A DNA stretch of 64,000 bases. Origin: Veillonella magna DSM 19857. Lineage in GTDB: Bacteria; Bacillota; Negativicutes; Veillonellales; Veillonellaceae. Below the pieces are notes generated by a model. That model worked only from the letters and a program-made list of their open reading frames with translations, was not told the DNA's origin and made no database searches. Position numbers and translations under genes: made by a program. Below, in pieces: positions 1 to 9,629 of the stretch (position 1 is its first letter; each line of letters opens with the position of its first letter). The stretch is from the NCBI RefSeq assembly GCF_000428745.1, contig NZ_AUAN01000010.1, forward strand, positions 1 to 64,000. The letters are read 5' to 3'.

Positions 1-23
1 CTTTATCTTCTCCCAAAAAAGAT

Positions 24-68
24 AAAACCGCTATAACCCCAGTACTTAACTGGTTTTATAGCGGTTTT
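24..68. terminator. Hairpin terminator at the window edge
   Basis: A perfect 12-bp stem (AAAACCGCTATA pairing with TATAGCGGTTTT) closes a loop of about 21 nt. A- and T-rich arms on both sides would allow it to work in either direction. It most likely ends a gene to the left of the window. Confidence 0.6.
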
Positions 69-116
69 CACCCACACTTTTTGTCCTATAACTCGTAAAT
101 TCACACGTAAAATAAA

Positions 117-166
117 AAGAAGCTGTAATGAAACGAGTGAAACATCTCATTTCGTTACAGCTTCTT
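117..166 (-). terminator. Terminator of the pdp-cdd fusion gene
   Basis: A long stem of about 21 bp with a few G-U pairs (AAGAAGCTGTAA on one arm, TTACAGCTTCTT on the other) starts right after the stop codon at 171. On the minus strand a run of T follows. This is a standard rho-independent terminator. Confidence 0.85.
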
Positions 167-170
167 CTTT

Positions 171-1943
171 TTATTGCTTATTCTGTTTTATATCCTTTGC
201 CGTAAATGAAAGGGGCAATAACTCTTCCGCCGTGTATGTTGCTACACGTCCCTCCATATTTGCTAAGATAATATACGGAATTGCAAATTCACTGATTACC
301 TGTCGACAAGCTCCGCACGGTGCACACACATCCGGCGTATCCGCAATAACCGCCAATGCCTTGAAACGTGTATGCCCATCGGCTACAGCCTTGTAGATAG
401 CTGTCCGTTCCGCACAATTTGTAAGACCAAACGATGCATTTTCAATATTACAGCCGCCATAAATTGCGCCCGATTCCGTCAACACCGCCGCACCTACGGG
501 AAAGTGTGAATACGGTACATATGCTTGTTCGCGTGACATTCTTGCCTGCCGCAGCAATTCATCGCTATCTATTTCTTTTGATGACCCGTCAGCTACTTGT
601 CCTTCCCTTATATCTTGCCCTCGATCAAATCGTTCAACGCCATCTTTCGTAACACGTGCCAAAATCAATGGCGCCCGTTGTACATGTGTATCGCCGATAG
701 TTACCGCCGCCGCGTACCGCTTGCACGCATCCGCTAATCCTTCCTTAGAATCCGAAGTCAGCTTCGCCAGCGCTTCCCCAGCCTGAACAGCATCACCTAT
801 CTTTTTCAAGACATATATGCCCGCCCGATAGTTAATGGTATCTCCCTTGTTAAGTCGACCGGCACCAAGATGAACAGCGGAAAGCCCGATTGCTTCCGCA
901 TCCATGTGTGTCACATACCCATTGCTAGATGCGTACACATATGCTTCATGCGCAGTTGTTACCGCTTCCTTAGTTTCGACGGCGAACACATCGCCCCCTT
1001 GCGCTTCTATCATGGCCGCCAATTTTTCTAACCCGCTACCATCGCTCAGTGCATTTTTCACCTTAACTTGACACGCTTCATAGCTTCCTTTGCCACATAG
1101 ATAGAGCATATTCGCTGCAATCAGCAATGCTTCTTCCGTTAAATCGGCCGGTCCTTTACCTCGCAACGTGGCAATGACCTCGCGCATTTCATTTGCGTTA
1201 CCTACCGCCTGTCCCAACGGGCAATCCATGTCTGTCAATAACGCTACGGTACGACGTCCGTTAGCTTCACCGATATGTACCATCAAACGTGCCAAAGCCA
1301 AGCCATCATCAACGGTTTTCATAAATGCGCCGCTTCCGACCTTAACATCCAACAGAATGGCATCACTACCGGAAGCCAGCTTTTTACTCATCACCGAGGA
1401 TGCAATGAGAGGCATACTGTCTACCGTTCCGATAACATCACGCAACGCATATAATTTTTTATCCGCCGGTGCCAGCGTATCGGATTGACCCACAATACTA
1501 ACACCTATGGTATTTACAATACGAAAGAATTCATCTTGCGCCAATGCAATGCGTACGTGAGGAATAGATTCCATCTTATCAATGGTACCTCCTGTATGCC
1601 CAAGACCGCGACCGGACATTTTAGCCACCTTGCCACCGCAGGCTGCCACCAACGGGCCAACAATAAAAGTCGTCTTATCACCGACACCGCCGGTGCTATG
1701 TTTATCGACTTTAATACCATCAATCGCCGACAAATCAACCATCGTTCCCGACTCGGCCATAGCCTTGGTAAGAGCCGCCGTTTCTTCATCTGTCATTCCC
1801 TGAAAGTAGATAGCCATCAGCATAGCGCTCATCTGATATTCCTCAATTTCGCCGGCTACGTATGCGTGTATCATGTAGCAAATTTCCTCTGCCGACAACG
1901 CCTCCCCGTCACGTTTTTTTATCAGTAAATCATACATATGCAT
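171..1943 (-). CDS. Fused pyrimidine-nucleoside phosphorylase / cytidine deaminase
   Basis: Two salvage enzymes are joined in one 590-residue protein. Residues 1 to about 433 are a thymidine/pyrimidine-nucleoside phosphorylase: the glycine-rich phosphate-binding segment KHSTGGVGDKTT is near residue 82. Residues from about 455 to the end are a homotetrameric-type cytidine deaminase, with the zinc and catalytic motifs CAER and PCGACRQ. Together they would turn cytidine or deoxycytidine into uridine and then uracil plus a (deoxy)ribose 1-phosphate in the cytoplasm. The ATG at 1943 is preferred to an upstream GTG because AGAGGTGA lies six bases before it. Such fusions are known in some Firmicutes. 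The next gene upstream is 42 bp away, so co-transcription is possible. Confidence 0.93.
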   Translation of the reverse strand: MHMYDLLIKKRDGEALSAEEICYMIHAYVAGEIEEYQMSAMLMAIYFQGMTDEETAALTKAMAESGTMVDLSAIDGIKVDKHSTGGVGDKTTFIVGPLVAACGGKVAKMSGRGLGHTGGTIDKMESIPHVRIALAQDEFFRIVNTIGVSIVGQSDTLAPADKKLYALRDVIGTVDSMPLIASSVMSKKLASGSDAILLDVKVGSGAFMKTVDDGLALARLMVHIGEANGRRTVALLTDMDCPLGQAVGNANEMREVIATLRGKGPADLTEEALLIAANMLYLCGKGSYEACQVKVKNALSDGSGLEKLAAMIEAQGGDVFAVETKEAVTTAHEAYVYASSNGYVTHMDAEAIGLSAVHLGAGRLNKGDTINYRAGIYVLKKIGDAVQAGEALAKLTSDSKEGLADACKRYAAAVTIGDTHVQRAPLILARVTKDGVERFDRGQDIREGQVADGSSKEIDSDELLRQARMSREQAYVPYSHFPVGAAVLTESGAIYGGCNIENASFGLTNCAERTAIYKAVADGHTRFKALAVIADTPDVCAPCGACRQVISEFAIPYIILANMEGRVATYTAEELLPLSFTAKDIKQNKQ

Positions 1944-1985
1944 TATTATCACCTCTACTAACCACAGGTACGTACTATGCCTGTC

Positions 1986-2606
1986 TTAAAAGAAAGACAT
2001 CTGCTCGCCTACATCCTTGGCCTGCTGTTGTGCTCGTTTTTCTTCCGTCACAAAGCTTTCACGCTCCAACTTAATAGCATGCAGCAATGCTTCCATAGAA
2101 TCTACGCCTCGCTCCTTCGCCGCTGCAACGGCTACCTTGGCACAAGTTTCCGCATCATCCAGTGCGTAATGATGTTTAAAGGTTACTCCCAAGAAAGCTG
2201 CCAATGTATTCAATTTATGATTTTCCAAATCAGGCCATACGCGTCGCGAGATTTTAACCGTACAAGTATAATTCAGCTCCGGCCATTCCAGTCCGTATTC
2301 ATCAAGCATTGCCCGCATAACACCGATATCAAACTTGGCATTGTGTGCAATAATCAATTTATCTTTTAAATGATTTTCATAAATTGCCGGCCACAGCTTG
2401 TCAAAGGTAGGCTTATCCGCTACATCCTTTGGTAAAATGCCATGTATGTCAATACATTCCGGATCAAACTGCATCGTCGGCGGCTTAATCAAGCTATATC
2501 CACGTTTTGTAATCTCACCATCCTCCACAGTTACTACCGCTAACGAGCAAGCACTGTTTGGCAATTTGTTGGCCGTTTCAAAATCTATTGCTACAAAGTT
2601 TAACAT
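1986..2606 (-). CDS. DEDDh-family 3'-5' exonuclease (DnaQ-like)
   Basis: This 206-residue protein is a stand-alone exonuclease domain of the RNase T / DNA polymerase III epsilon type. The first acidic motif is FVAIDFETAN at residues 4-13, a second region is IIAHNAKFDIGVM near residue 90, and the third motif HYALDDAETCAK (the H...D of DEDDh) is near residue 150. It would remove nucleotides from 3' ends of DNA or RNA using two metal ions. The substrate cannot be told from sequence. The start has AAAGGAA upstream at good spacing. The last 40 residues are charged and Gln-rich and look like a flexible tail. Confidence 0.85.
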   Translation of the reverse strand: MLNFVAIDFETANKLPNSACSLAVVTVEDGEITKRGYSLIKPPTMQFDPECIDIHGILPKDVADKPTFDKLWPAIYENHLKDKLIIAHNAKFDIGVMRAMLDEYGLEWPELNYTCTVKISRRVWPDLENHKLNTLAAFLGVTFKHHYALDDAETCAKVAVAAAKERGVDSMEALLHAIKLERESFVTEEKRAQQQAKDVGEQMSFF

Positions 2607-2817
2607 ATATATTCCTTTCTATCCTACGATATGCTATCCCATCACACTCATTCATGATAGCAATGAAAAACCCTCCCATCTCATCACCATCATATCACCT
2701 CTACATCCTTGTCAGTATTATATCATACCTCCCTCTTTTGTATATTGACTTTACAAAGATTTTATGCAAAAATTGTAAGGATATAAATATAGAGAGAGCC
2801 TAATAGGAGGATATGCT

Positions 2818-3537
2818 ATGGCAGATGACAGACTCATAGTAGCCCTCGATGTATCGACAATGGAACAAATGAAAGACATTGTAGGTACATTAGGGGATGC
2901 GGTTAGTTTTTACAAAGTAGGCATGGAACTTTTCTACGCCGCCGGCGAAGACACCGTTGCTTATTTACGGGATTGCGGCAAGTCCGTGTTTCTTGATTTA
3001 AAACTCCACGATATTCCCAATACCGTGGCGCAAGGAGTTAAATCATTAACACGTCTGGGGGCCAACCTCATCACTATTCACGGACAAGGCGGTGCAGTGA
3101 TGCTTAAAGCAGCTGCCGATGCTGCGCGCGAAGCTGCCGAAGAACTCGGTGTGGAACGTCCGAAGCTGTTAGCTATTACCGTATTAACCAGCTTTGACGA
3201 TACAACTTGGTCCGGAATCGGCGGTCAACTTCCCATCGCCGATCAAGTGCGTAGACTGGCTCTCTTAGCGAAAGATGCCGGCGTCGATGGCGTCGTAGCC
3301 TCTCCGCTGGAAGCAAAATTAATTCGTGAAGCCTGCGGCGATGACTTTCTTATTGTCACTCCCGGCATACGTCCCACCTTTGCTGTGGCAAATGACCAGA
3401 AGCGTATCGCTACGCCAAGTAGTGCGCTTAGAGACGGAGCTTCTCGTCTCGTAATCGGACGACCGATTACCAAAGCGGATAATCCCCGTGAAGCCGTTCG
3501 TATGATTCTTGAGGAAATGGAGGCTGTTAAACCATGA
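2818..3537 (+). CDS. pyrF: Orotidine 5'-phosphate decarboxylase
   Basis: This enzyme makes UMP from orotidine monophosphate, the last step of de novo pyrimidine synthesis. The catalytic lysine-aspartate signature LDLKLHDIPNTV is at about residues 60-71 and the phosphate-binding loop PGIRP is near residue 183. At 239 residues the length is normal for the bacterial family. A strong TAGGAGG site lies seven bases before the ATG. The stop codon overlaps the start of pyrE, so the two genes are translationally coupled. The other pyr genes are not in this window. Confidence 0.97.
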   Translation: MADDRLIVALDVSTMEQMKDIVGTLGDAVSFYKVGMELFYAAGEDTVAYLRDCGKSVFLDLKLHDIPNTVAQGVKSLTRLGANLITIHGQGGAVMLKAAADAAREAAEELGVERPKLLAITVLTSFDDTTWSGIGGQLPIADQVRRLALLAKDAGVDGVVASPLEAKLIREACGDDFLIVTPGIRPTFAVANDQKRIATPSSALRDGASRLVIGRPITKADNPREAVRMILEEMEAVKP

Positions 3538-4121
3538 TGACAGAACAGGAAGTAAAACAATTATTAATCGATACTAAAGCTATTTTAGAAGGTCACTTTC
3601 TTTTGACCTCCGGCCTGCACAGCCCTATGTACGTAGAAAAGTTTAACGTGCTCCAGCATCCGACATATACGGAAACGTTGTGCAAGGAATTGGCTCGTCG
3701 CTTTGCCGACCAAAATGTAGAACTCGTTATAGGACCTATGACCGGGGGTATTCTCTTGGCTCACGAAGTCGGTAAAGCCTTAGGTACCCGTGCTATCTTT
3801 ACGGAACGTGAAAAAGGTGTCATGACATTGCGTCGCGGGTTCCGCATCGAACCGGGCACTCGCGTTCTTATCGTCGAAGATATTGTAACCACCGGTGGTT
3901 CCGTTCGCGAAGTAGTTGATGTTGTCAACCAAAGCGGTGGCGATATCGTAGGCGTTGGTCTTCTCGTCGACCGCAGTGGCGGAACGGCAGACTTCGGTAT
4001 TCCCAACGATAAAGTAGAAGCACTGCTTCACCTGACCGTACCTACCTATCATCCGGAAGATTGCCCGCTTTGTAAAGAAGGCAAACCAATGACCGAACGA
4101 GGAAGTAAACATATTAAATAA
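3534..4121 (+). CDS. pyrE: Orotate phosphoribosyltransferase
   Basis: This enzyme joins orotate to PRPP to give orotidine monophosphate, the step before PyrF. The PRPP-binding motif VLIVEDIVTTGGSV is at about residues 112-125, and the N-terminal part (TSGLHSPMYVEKF) matches orotate-type transferases. The ATG at 3534 overlaps the pyrF stop (ATGA), and GGAGG sits ten bases upstream. A second ATG directly follows and could also be used. The 195-residue length and the CPLCKEG tail fit the longer Firmicute form of the enzyme. A large hairpin terminator closes the two-gene operon. Confidence 0.96.
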   Translation: MMTEQEVKQLLIDTKAILEGHFLLTSGLHSPMYVEKFNVLQHPTYTETLCKELARRFADQNVELVIGPMTGGILLAHEVGKALGTRAIFTEREKGVMTLRRGFRIEPGTRVLIVEDIVTTGGSVREVVDVVNQSGGDIVGVGLLVDRSGGTADFGIPNDKVEALLHLTVPTYHPEDCPLCKEGKPMTERGSKHIK

Positions 4122-4148
4122 AAAAGAGTAAAAAAGAATATGAAGTAA

Positions 4149-4213
4149 AAGAAGGATATGAACTCAGAAACGCGAGCTACGCAGCGTTTCTTCCGTTCAT
4201 ATCCTTCTTTTTT
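4149..4213 (+). terminator. Terminator of pyrF-pyrE
   Basis: A 13-bp stem (GAAGGATATGAAC with GTTCATATCCTTC) encloses a second smaller stem (AGAAACGC/GCGTTTCT). A run of T follows on the plus strand. Confidence 0.9.
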
Positions 4214-4241
4214 ACCCTTACAGCTGCCACAAGGGAACAAG

Positions 4242-5846
4242 CTAGCGGCGACTAACGGTAAGCTTATTTTCACTTTGCAGCATATATAAATCATCGTACA
4301 CAGGCTCTACTGCCCATGTACCGTCACGGCGAATGGCTCCCCATTTGCCGTTTTTCTTTATCGCTGCATAATCACCGTGGAAGCTTCCCACATCATCAAT
4401 CGCTTTATCGTCCAAGGAAAGTAATACCTTTCCATTTTCATCAATTAATTTATACTCATGTTCATCGCCACCCAGTGCCGTATCTTTGTAAACCCAAGCT
4501 ACGCCGTTGATATATGGACCAAACTCAGCTTTTTTCGACAAAGTAAATACTTCATGACGTGACGGCTCTAGCGCATATACTCGCTTATCTGTAGCCGTAG
4601 TCGCTACGAAACGATCCGTATCCCATAAATTTATTTTTTCATACAAGAACGGCAACACATCCGAACCATCCATATAATTTTTTATTCCACGTTTTTCCGT
4701 ATTCGTATCCTTTAATACAAAATACGGTTTAGCAAACGTAATTTCTTCCATTTCGTAATCACCGAAAGGCATGAGCATATTCCCCTTGCGATCGATGGTC
4801 CCCAACTGACGATCATCGTTGATAACAACCGTGCCAAATGGCATCATCGGATATACATACTCCCATTGTTTCTTAGTAATCCAATGCCCTTCCCGATCGA
4901 TATAACCACGTTTAATATTATCACGGCTCACAACAAAGCCATTGAAATAATCATCCGAGTACCGGCCTACACCAATATAAATATGATGTCCGTCACTTCC
5001 GCCAAACACATTGCCAATCATAATACCGGCCACGGCACCTAATAAATTAAAACCCGATGTACGACGCTGAATTTCTGCCAGTCCATCGTGGTACGGAGAG
5101 AAAAAGTCACCATCTACCGCAAACAATTCTTTACCTTGCCCATCAATAGCCACCTTGTCGCCATGACTGTTTTTGACAAAAGCAATACCCTCACTAAAGC
5201 CGGTATATACTTCCTTCAATGTAGGCTCAATGGCAACAGTGCCGTCTTCTCTTTTAAACCCGTAGCGCTTCTTATCATTTTTAAACACCACATAACTGTC
5301 TGAAGGATTTACGCCTTCGCCCACAGCCGGTTCATCATGGCTCACACGAATAGGCGCTAACGATACAGCAATAGCGTCCTTTCCCTTTTGCGAAAAAATA
5401 ATATCGCCATCAACAGACTGTGCCACCGTCTTATATGTAGGTGCTATTAGCTGTCGTCCCCGTTCATCTACAAGACCCCAACCGTTTTTTGTCTTTACCA
5501 CCATCATAGCCTTTTCACTGTTGGTTGCCTTTATATCTCCGGTATCCTTCGCGGTCTTATTGCCGGTATCCTTTGCAATCTTATCGCCGGTATCCTTTGC
5601 CACCTTGTCACCAACCACTGCCTCTATCGTACTGTCATGTCCATCAGCCTCTGTTGCTGTACCTTGTGACAAAATAGTTCCGTCTCCATTCATAGTTATA
5701 TGAATAACCGCATCGTTGGGAACAGTTTCAAGATGCTGTGATTTTTCTATAATAGCGGCACTTACCGCACCGTATCCAATGCAAGTTGTACATACCATGG
5801 CAATCAGCATCCGGCGTAATCGATTTACTCTTGAATTAGCTTTCAT
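4242..5846 (-). CDS. Exported WG-repeat protein
   Basis: The 534-residue protein has an N-terminal signal peptide (basic start, hydrophobic core around residues 12-30, AxA-like cleavage site near VSAA). Several WG (KWG) repeats follow, each reading roughly GxWGxxxxxGxxxxxPxY. Clear examples are NGWGLVDERGRQLIAPTY, KRYGFKREDGTVAIEPT and KWGAIRRDGTWAVEPVY close to the C-terminus. Around residues 75-98 there is a short low-complexity run with KDTGD/KDTGN units. WG-repeat proteins fold into beta-rich repeats, often on the cell surface or in the periplasm, but the function is unknown. AAAGGA lies upstream of the start. It appears to be a single-gene unit. Confidence 0.8.
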   Translation of the reverse strand: MKANSRVNRLRRMLIAMVCTTCIGYGAVSAAIIEKSQHLETVPNDAVIHITMNGDGTILSQGTATEADGHDSTIEAVVGDKVAKDTGDKIAKDTGNKTAKDTGDIKATNSEKAMMVVKTKNGWGLVDERGRQLIAPTYKTVAQSVDGDIIFSQKGKDAIAVSLAPIRVSHDEPAVGEGVNPSDSYVVFKNDKKRYGFKREDGTVAIEPTLKEVYTGFSEGIAFVKNSHGDKVAIDGQGKELFAVDGDFFSPYHDGLAEIQRRTSGFNLLGAVAGIMIGNVFGGSDGHHIYIGVGRYSDDYFNGFVVSRDNIKRGYIDREGHWITKKQWEYVYPMMPFGTVVINDDRQLGTIDRKGNMLMPFGDYEMEEITFAKPYFVLKDTNTEKRGIKNYMDGSDVLPFLYEKINLWDTDRFVATTATDKRVYALEPSRHEVFTLSKKAEFGPYINGVAWVYKDTALGGDEHEYKLIDENGKVLLSLDDKAIDDVGSFHGDYAAIKKNGKWGAIRRDGTWAVEPVYDDLYMLQSENKLTVSRR

Positions 5847-5910
5847 CTACGTCACGTCCTTTCTCCATCTTTCCCCTTGCATGTATTATAACAAATCGCA
5901 AAACCAATAA

Positions 5911-5956
5911 AAAAGAAGGCAACAGACCTGTGCGTCCACAGGCTGTTGCCTTCTTT
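5911..5956 (-). terminator. Terminator of the PFOR gene
   Basis: The stem AAAGAAGGCAACAG/CTGTTGCCTTCTTT has an inner CCTGTG/CACAGG stem. On the minus strand it is followed by a T-rich run. It lies 40 bp after the PFOR stop codon. Confidence 0.9.
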
Positions 5957-5995
5957 ATACTACCACTATATCATTCAAACGATATATGGAATTTC

Positions 5996-8900
5996 TTATT
6001 TAACTTCATCGAAACCTTTCTGGAGACGAATGTAAGTCTTACGACGTTCCTGGGCATCAGCTTCCGTCTTAGCGAAGAGTTCTTCAGCCATTTCCGGAGC
6101 TGCTTTCTTCAAGGAAGCGTAACGAACTTCGTTCATCAAGAAGTCACGGAAGGATTCCGTAGGTTCTTTGGAGTCTAAGCTGAACGGGTTCTTACCTTCT
6201 GCTTTAAGAGCCGGGTTGTAACGATAGAGATCCCAGTAACCGCAAGCCACTGCACGACGAGCTTCTTCCTGAGCATTGCCCATACCGCCTTTGATGCCGT
6301 GGTTGATACACGGAGCGTAAGCGATGATGAGGGACGGTCCCGGATAAGCTTCTGCTTCGGTAATAGCTTTCATCAACTGGTTCTTATCAGCACCCATGGA
6401 AACCTGAGCTACATATACATAGCCATAGCTCATAGCCATCATGCCAAGATCCTTTTTCTTCGTACGTTTACCGCTGGCAGCGAACTGAGCAACGGCAGCT
6501 ACGTGCGTAGATTTAGAGGACTGACCACCGGTGTTGGAGTAAACTTCGGTATCGAATACGAGAACGTTAACGTCTTCGCCGGAAGCAAGAACATGGTCTA
6601 AGCCACCGAAACCGATATCGTAAGCCCAGCCGTCACCACCGAAGATCCACTGGGAACGTTTAACAAGATACTGTTTCTTGTCAAGGATTTCCTGCATATC
6701 TGCAGTCTTATTAGCTTCTTTTTCAAGAAGTTCTACAACGAGGTTAGCGCGATCACGAGAGCCTTCGCCCTGATTTGCACCTTCTACCCAGTTGTTAAGA
6801 GCTGCTTTCAATTCGTCGGAAGCACCTTCAGCTACGCGAGCAGCTGTTTCAGCAAGCTGTTTGCGAATCTTCTGGGAACCGATGAACATACCATAACCAT
6901 ATTCAGCATTATCTTCGAACAAGGAGTTGCCCCATGCAGGACCATGACCTTCCTGGTTCGTAGTGTACGGAGATGCCGGCATGGATGCGCCCCAGATGGA
7001 GGAACAACCTGTTGCATTGGCAATAACCATACGATCACCGAAGAGCTGAGTTACAAGGCGAGCATACGGAGTTTCACCGCAACCTGCGCAAGCACCGGAG
7101 AACTCGAGAAGCGGAGTTTCGAACTGGCTACCTTTAACGGTAGATTTCTTCATCGGGTTTTCTTTCTTCGGCAATTTAACTGCATAATCCCAAGTTTCAG
7201 CAAATTCCATTTCGCCGTCGATTGGGCTCATTACGATAGCTTTACCCTTCGGAGCCGGGCAGATGTTTACACAGTTACCGCAACCCAAGCAGTCAAGCGG
7301 GGAAACAGCAATGCGGAACTGAAGGTCTTTTGCACCAAGTGCCGGGATAGCTTCGAAGTTTTCCGGACCTGCAGCCACTTCTTCAGCAGTTGCTAATACC
7401 GGACGGATAGTAGCATGCGGACATACGAACGCACACTGGTTACACTGGATACAATTTTCTTTAATCCAATGCGGAACGAAGAGAGCTGCACCACGTTTTT
7501 CGTAAGCAGCGGTACCTGCCGGCAATGTGCCGTCTTCGTAACCGTTGAATGCACTTACAGGAAGGTCATAACCAGCCTGAGCATTTACCGGTTTGCAGAT
7601 ATTTTCAACATAGCTCGGGCAAGACTGGCAACCCGGTTTAACGGTAGCAGCACCTTCGTCGGTAGCGTCTTTCCAAGAAGCCGGTACATCAATCTTAACA
7701 AGAGCATCAACGCCTTTATCGATAGCAGCGTTGTTCATATCAACAACGTTCTGACCTTTTTTACCATAGGTCTTTTCAACGGAGTCTTTCAAGTAAGCAA
7801 TAGCATCGTCAACAGGAATGATGTTCGTCAATTTGAAGAACGCAGCCTGGCAAACCATGTTAATACGGCCGCCCAAACCGATTTCCTGTGCAATCTTAGC
7901 TGCATTGATGATGTAGAAATGTAATTCTTTTTCAGCAATGGTACGACGAAGTTTTGCCGGGAGTTTTTCTTCTAATTCTTCCGGACCCCAAGTACAGTTA
8001 AGAAGGAACGTGCCGCCTTTCTTAATACCGCGGAGTAAGTCGTATTCATGTACATAAGACTGACGATGGCAAGCAATGAATTCCGGTTCCGTTACGAGGT
8101 ACGGTTTGTTAATCGGAGTCTTACCGAAACGAAGGTGAGACATCGTTACGCCGCCGGATTTCTTGGAGTCATAGTCAAAGTATGCCTGTGCATACATATC
8201 AGTATGGTCACCGATGATTTTGATTGCGGATTTATTAGCACCAACAGTACCGTCAGAACCGAAGCCCCAGAACTTGCAACCGGTCAAGCCTTCTGCAGAA
8301 ATGGAAACACCTTCGGCACGTTTCAAGGACAAGTTGGTAACGTCGTCTTCGATACCCAAAGTGAAGAAACGTTTCGGTTCAGCAGCTACCATGTTATCGA
8401 AAACAGCTACGATGTCTGCCGGGATAACGTCTTTGGAGCTCAAGCCATAACGGCCGCCGAATACCTTAGCGTTTACATCGCCCTGTACAAGAGCTGCCTG
8501 TACGTCGAGGAACAACGGTTCAGCCAATGCGCCCGGTTCTTTCGTACGGTCAAGTACGGCAACGCGTTCTACAGTCTTAGGCAACGCAGCCAAAAGACGA
8601 TCGGTTGCGAACGGACGGAACAAATGAACTTTAATCATACCTACTTTACGGCCCTGCTTGTTGAGGTAGTCAACAGTTTCTTCTACTACCTGGCAGCTGG
8701 AACCCATAGCTACGATTACGTCAGTAGCGTCAGGAGCACCAACGTAGTTGAACAGCTGATAGTTACGGCCAGTAAGCTTATTGATTTCGCCCATGTAATG
8801 TTCTACAACTTCAGGAACCTGTTTGTAGAACGGATTGCTTGCTTCACGATGCTGGAAGTGAATATCCGGGTTTTCGGCAGTACCGCGAGTTACAGGCGCA

Positions 8901-9529
8901 TCAGGATTTAATGCGCGTTTGCGGAATGCAGCCAATGCTTCCTGGTCAACCAACGGCTTTAATTCTTCATAATCAAGTACTTCGATTTTCTGGATTTCAT
9001 GAGAAGTTCTGAAACCATCGAAGAAGTTAACGAACGGTACGCGCGTTTTGATAGCTGTCAAGTGAGCTACCGGAGCGAGGTCCATAACTTCCTGTACAGA
9101 TGCTTCGGAAAGCATAGCGCAACCTGCGGCACGAGCTGCCATTACGTCCTGATGGTCACCAAAGATGGACAATGCATGGGATGCAATAGCACGAGCTGCT
9201 ACATGGAATACGCCCGGCAACAATTCACCCGCAACTTTGTAAAGGTTCGGGAGCATTAACAGTAAGCCCTGGGAAGACGTGAAAGTCGTCGTCAAAGCAC
9301 CTGCCTGCAAGGAACCGTGTACAGCGGCTGCTGCACCAGCTTCAGACTGCATTTCCACAACCTGTACAGTGTGGCCGAAAATGTTTTTACGACCTGTAGC
9401 AGACCAAGTATCCACGTGTTCCGGCATCGGAGAAGACGGAGTAATCGGATAGATGGCAGCAACTTCCGTAAAACCATAGGCAACGTGAGCTGCAGCCTGG
9501 TTGCCGTCCATTGTTTTCATTTTACGCAT
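5996..9529 (-). CDS. nifJ: Pyruvate:ferredoxin (flavodoxin) oxidoreductase
   Basis: This homodimer-type PFOR of 1177 residues converts pyruvate and CoA to acetyl-CoA and CO2 while reducing ferredoxin, a central step in anaerobic fermentation. All parts are present: the N-terminal thiamine-binding domain (IYPITPSSPMPEH), the middle domains, two 4Fe-4S motifs CIQCNQCAFVCP and CLGCGNCVNICP near residues 693 and 748, the proximal cluster cysteines (ACAGCGE near 816), and the thiamine-diphosphate motif GDGWAYDIGFGG with NTGGQSS around residues 970-1010. AAGGAGG precedes the ATG. Codon use is clearly that of a highly expressed gene. A LysR-type operator and a TATAAT box lie about 100 bp upstream, and a divergent LysR gene is next door. 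Confidence 0.97.
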   Translation of the reverse strand: MRKMKTMDGNQAAAHVAYGFTEVAAIYPITPSSPMPEHVDTWSATGRKNIFGHTVQVVEMQSEAGAAAAVHGSLQAGALTTTFTSSQGLLLMLPNLYKVAGELLPGVFHVAARAIASHALSIFGDHQDVMAARAAGCAMLSEASVQEVMDLAPVAHLTAIKTRVPFVNFFDGFRTSHEIQKIEVLDYEELKPLVDQEALAAFRKRALNPDAPVTRGTAENPDIHFQHREASNPFYKQVPEVVEHYMGEINKLTGRNYQLFNYVGAPDATDVIVAMGSSCQVVEETVDYLNKQGRKVGMIKVHLFRPFATDRLLAALPKTVERVAVLDRTKEPGALAEPLFLDVQAALVQGDVNAKVFGGRYGLSSKDVIPADIVAVFDNMVAAEPKRFFTLGIEDDVTNLSLKRAEGVSISAEGLTGCKFWGFGSDGTVGANKSAIKIIGDHTDMYAQAYFDYDSKKSGGVTMSHLRFGKTPINKPYLVTEPEFIACHRQSYVHEYDLLRGIKKGGTFLLNCTWGPEELEEKLPAKLRRTIAEKELHFYIINAAKIAQEIGLGGRINMVCQAAFFKLTNIIPVDDAIAYLKDSVEKTYGKKGQNVVDMNNAAIDKGVDALVKIDVPASWKDATDEGAATVKPGCQSCPSYVENICKPVNAQAGYDLPVSAFNGYEDGTLPAGTAAYEKRGAALFVPHWIKENCIQCNQCAFVCPHATIRPVLATAEEVAAGPENFEAIPALGAKDLQFRIAVSPLDCLGCGNCVNICPAPKGKAIVMSPIDGEMEFAETWDYAVKLPKKENPMKKSTVKGSQFETPLLEFSGACAGCGETPYARLVTQLFGDRMVIANATGCSSIWGASMPASPYTTNQEGHGPAWGNSLFEDNAEYGYGMFIGSQKIRKQLAETAARVAEGASDELKAALNNWVEGANQGEGSRDRANLVVELLEKEANKTADMQEILDKKQYLVKRSQWIFGGDGWAYDIGFGGLDHVLASGEDVNVLVFDTEVYSNTGGQSSKSTHVAAVAQFAASGKRTKKKDLGMMAMSYGYVYVAQVSMGADKNQLMKAITEAEAYPGPSLIIAYAPCINHGIKGGMGNAQEEARRAVACGYWDLYRYNPALKAEGKNPFSLDSKEPTESFRDFLMNEVRYASLKKAAPEMAEELFAKTEADAQERRKTYIRLQKGFDEVK

Positions 9530-9629
9530 GTTTAAAAAGCCTCCTTAAGCATAAAGAATGAGTTGATTGTACACTTGCTTACCCTTATTATCTCAGGAAT
9601 TCTTTTCCCCCATCAAGCCCTGTGCATCC

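Noticed and set aside
6299-8911. Several long plus-strand frames opposite the PFOR gene.
   Set aside because: They are shadows caused by the strong codon bias of PFOR; they lack ribosome sites and recognisable domains.
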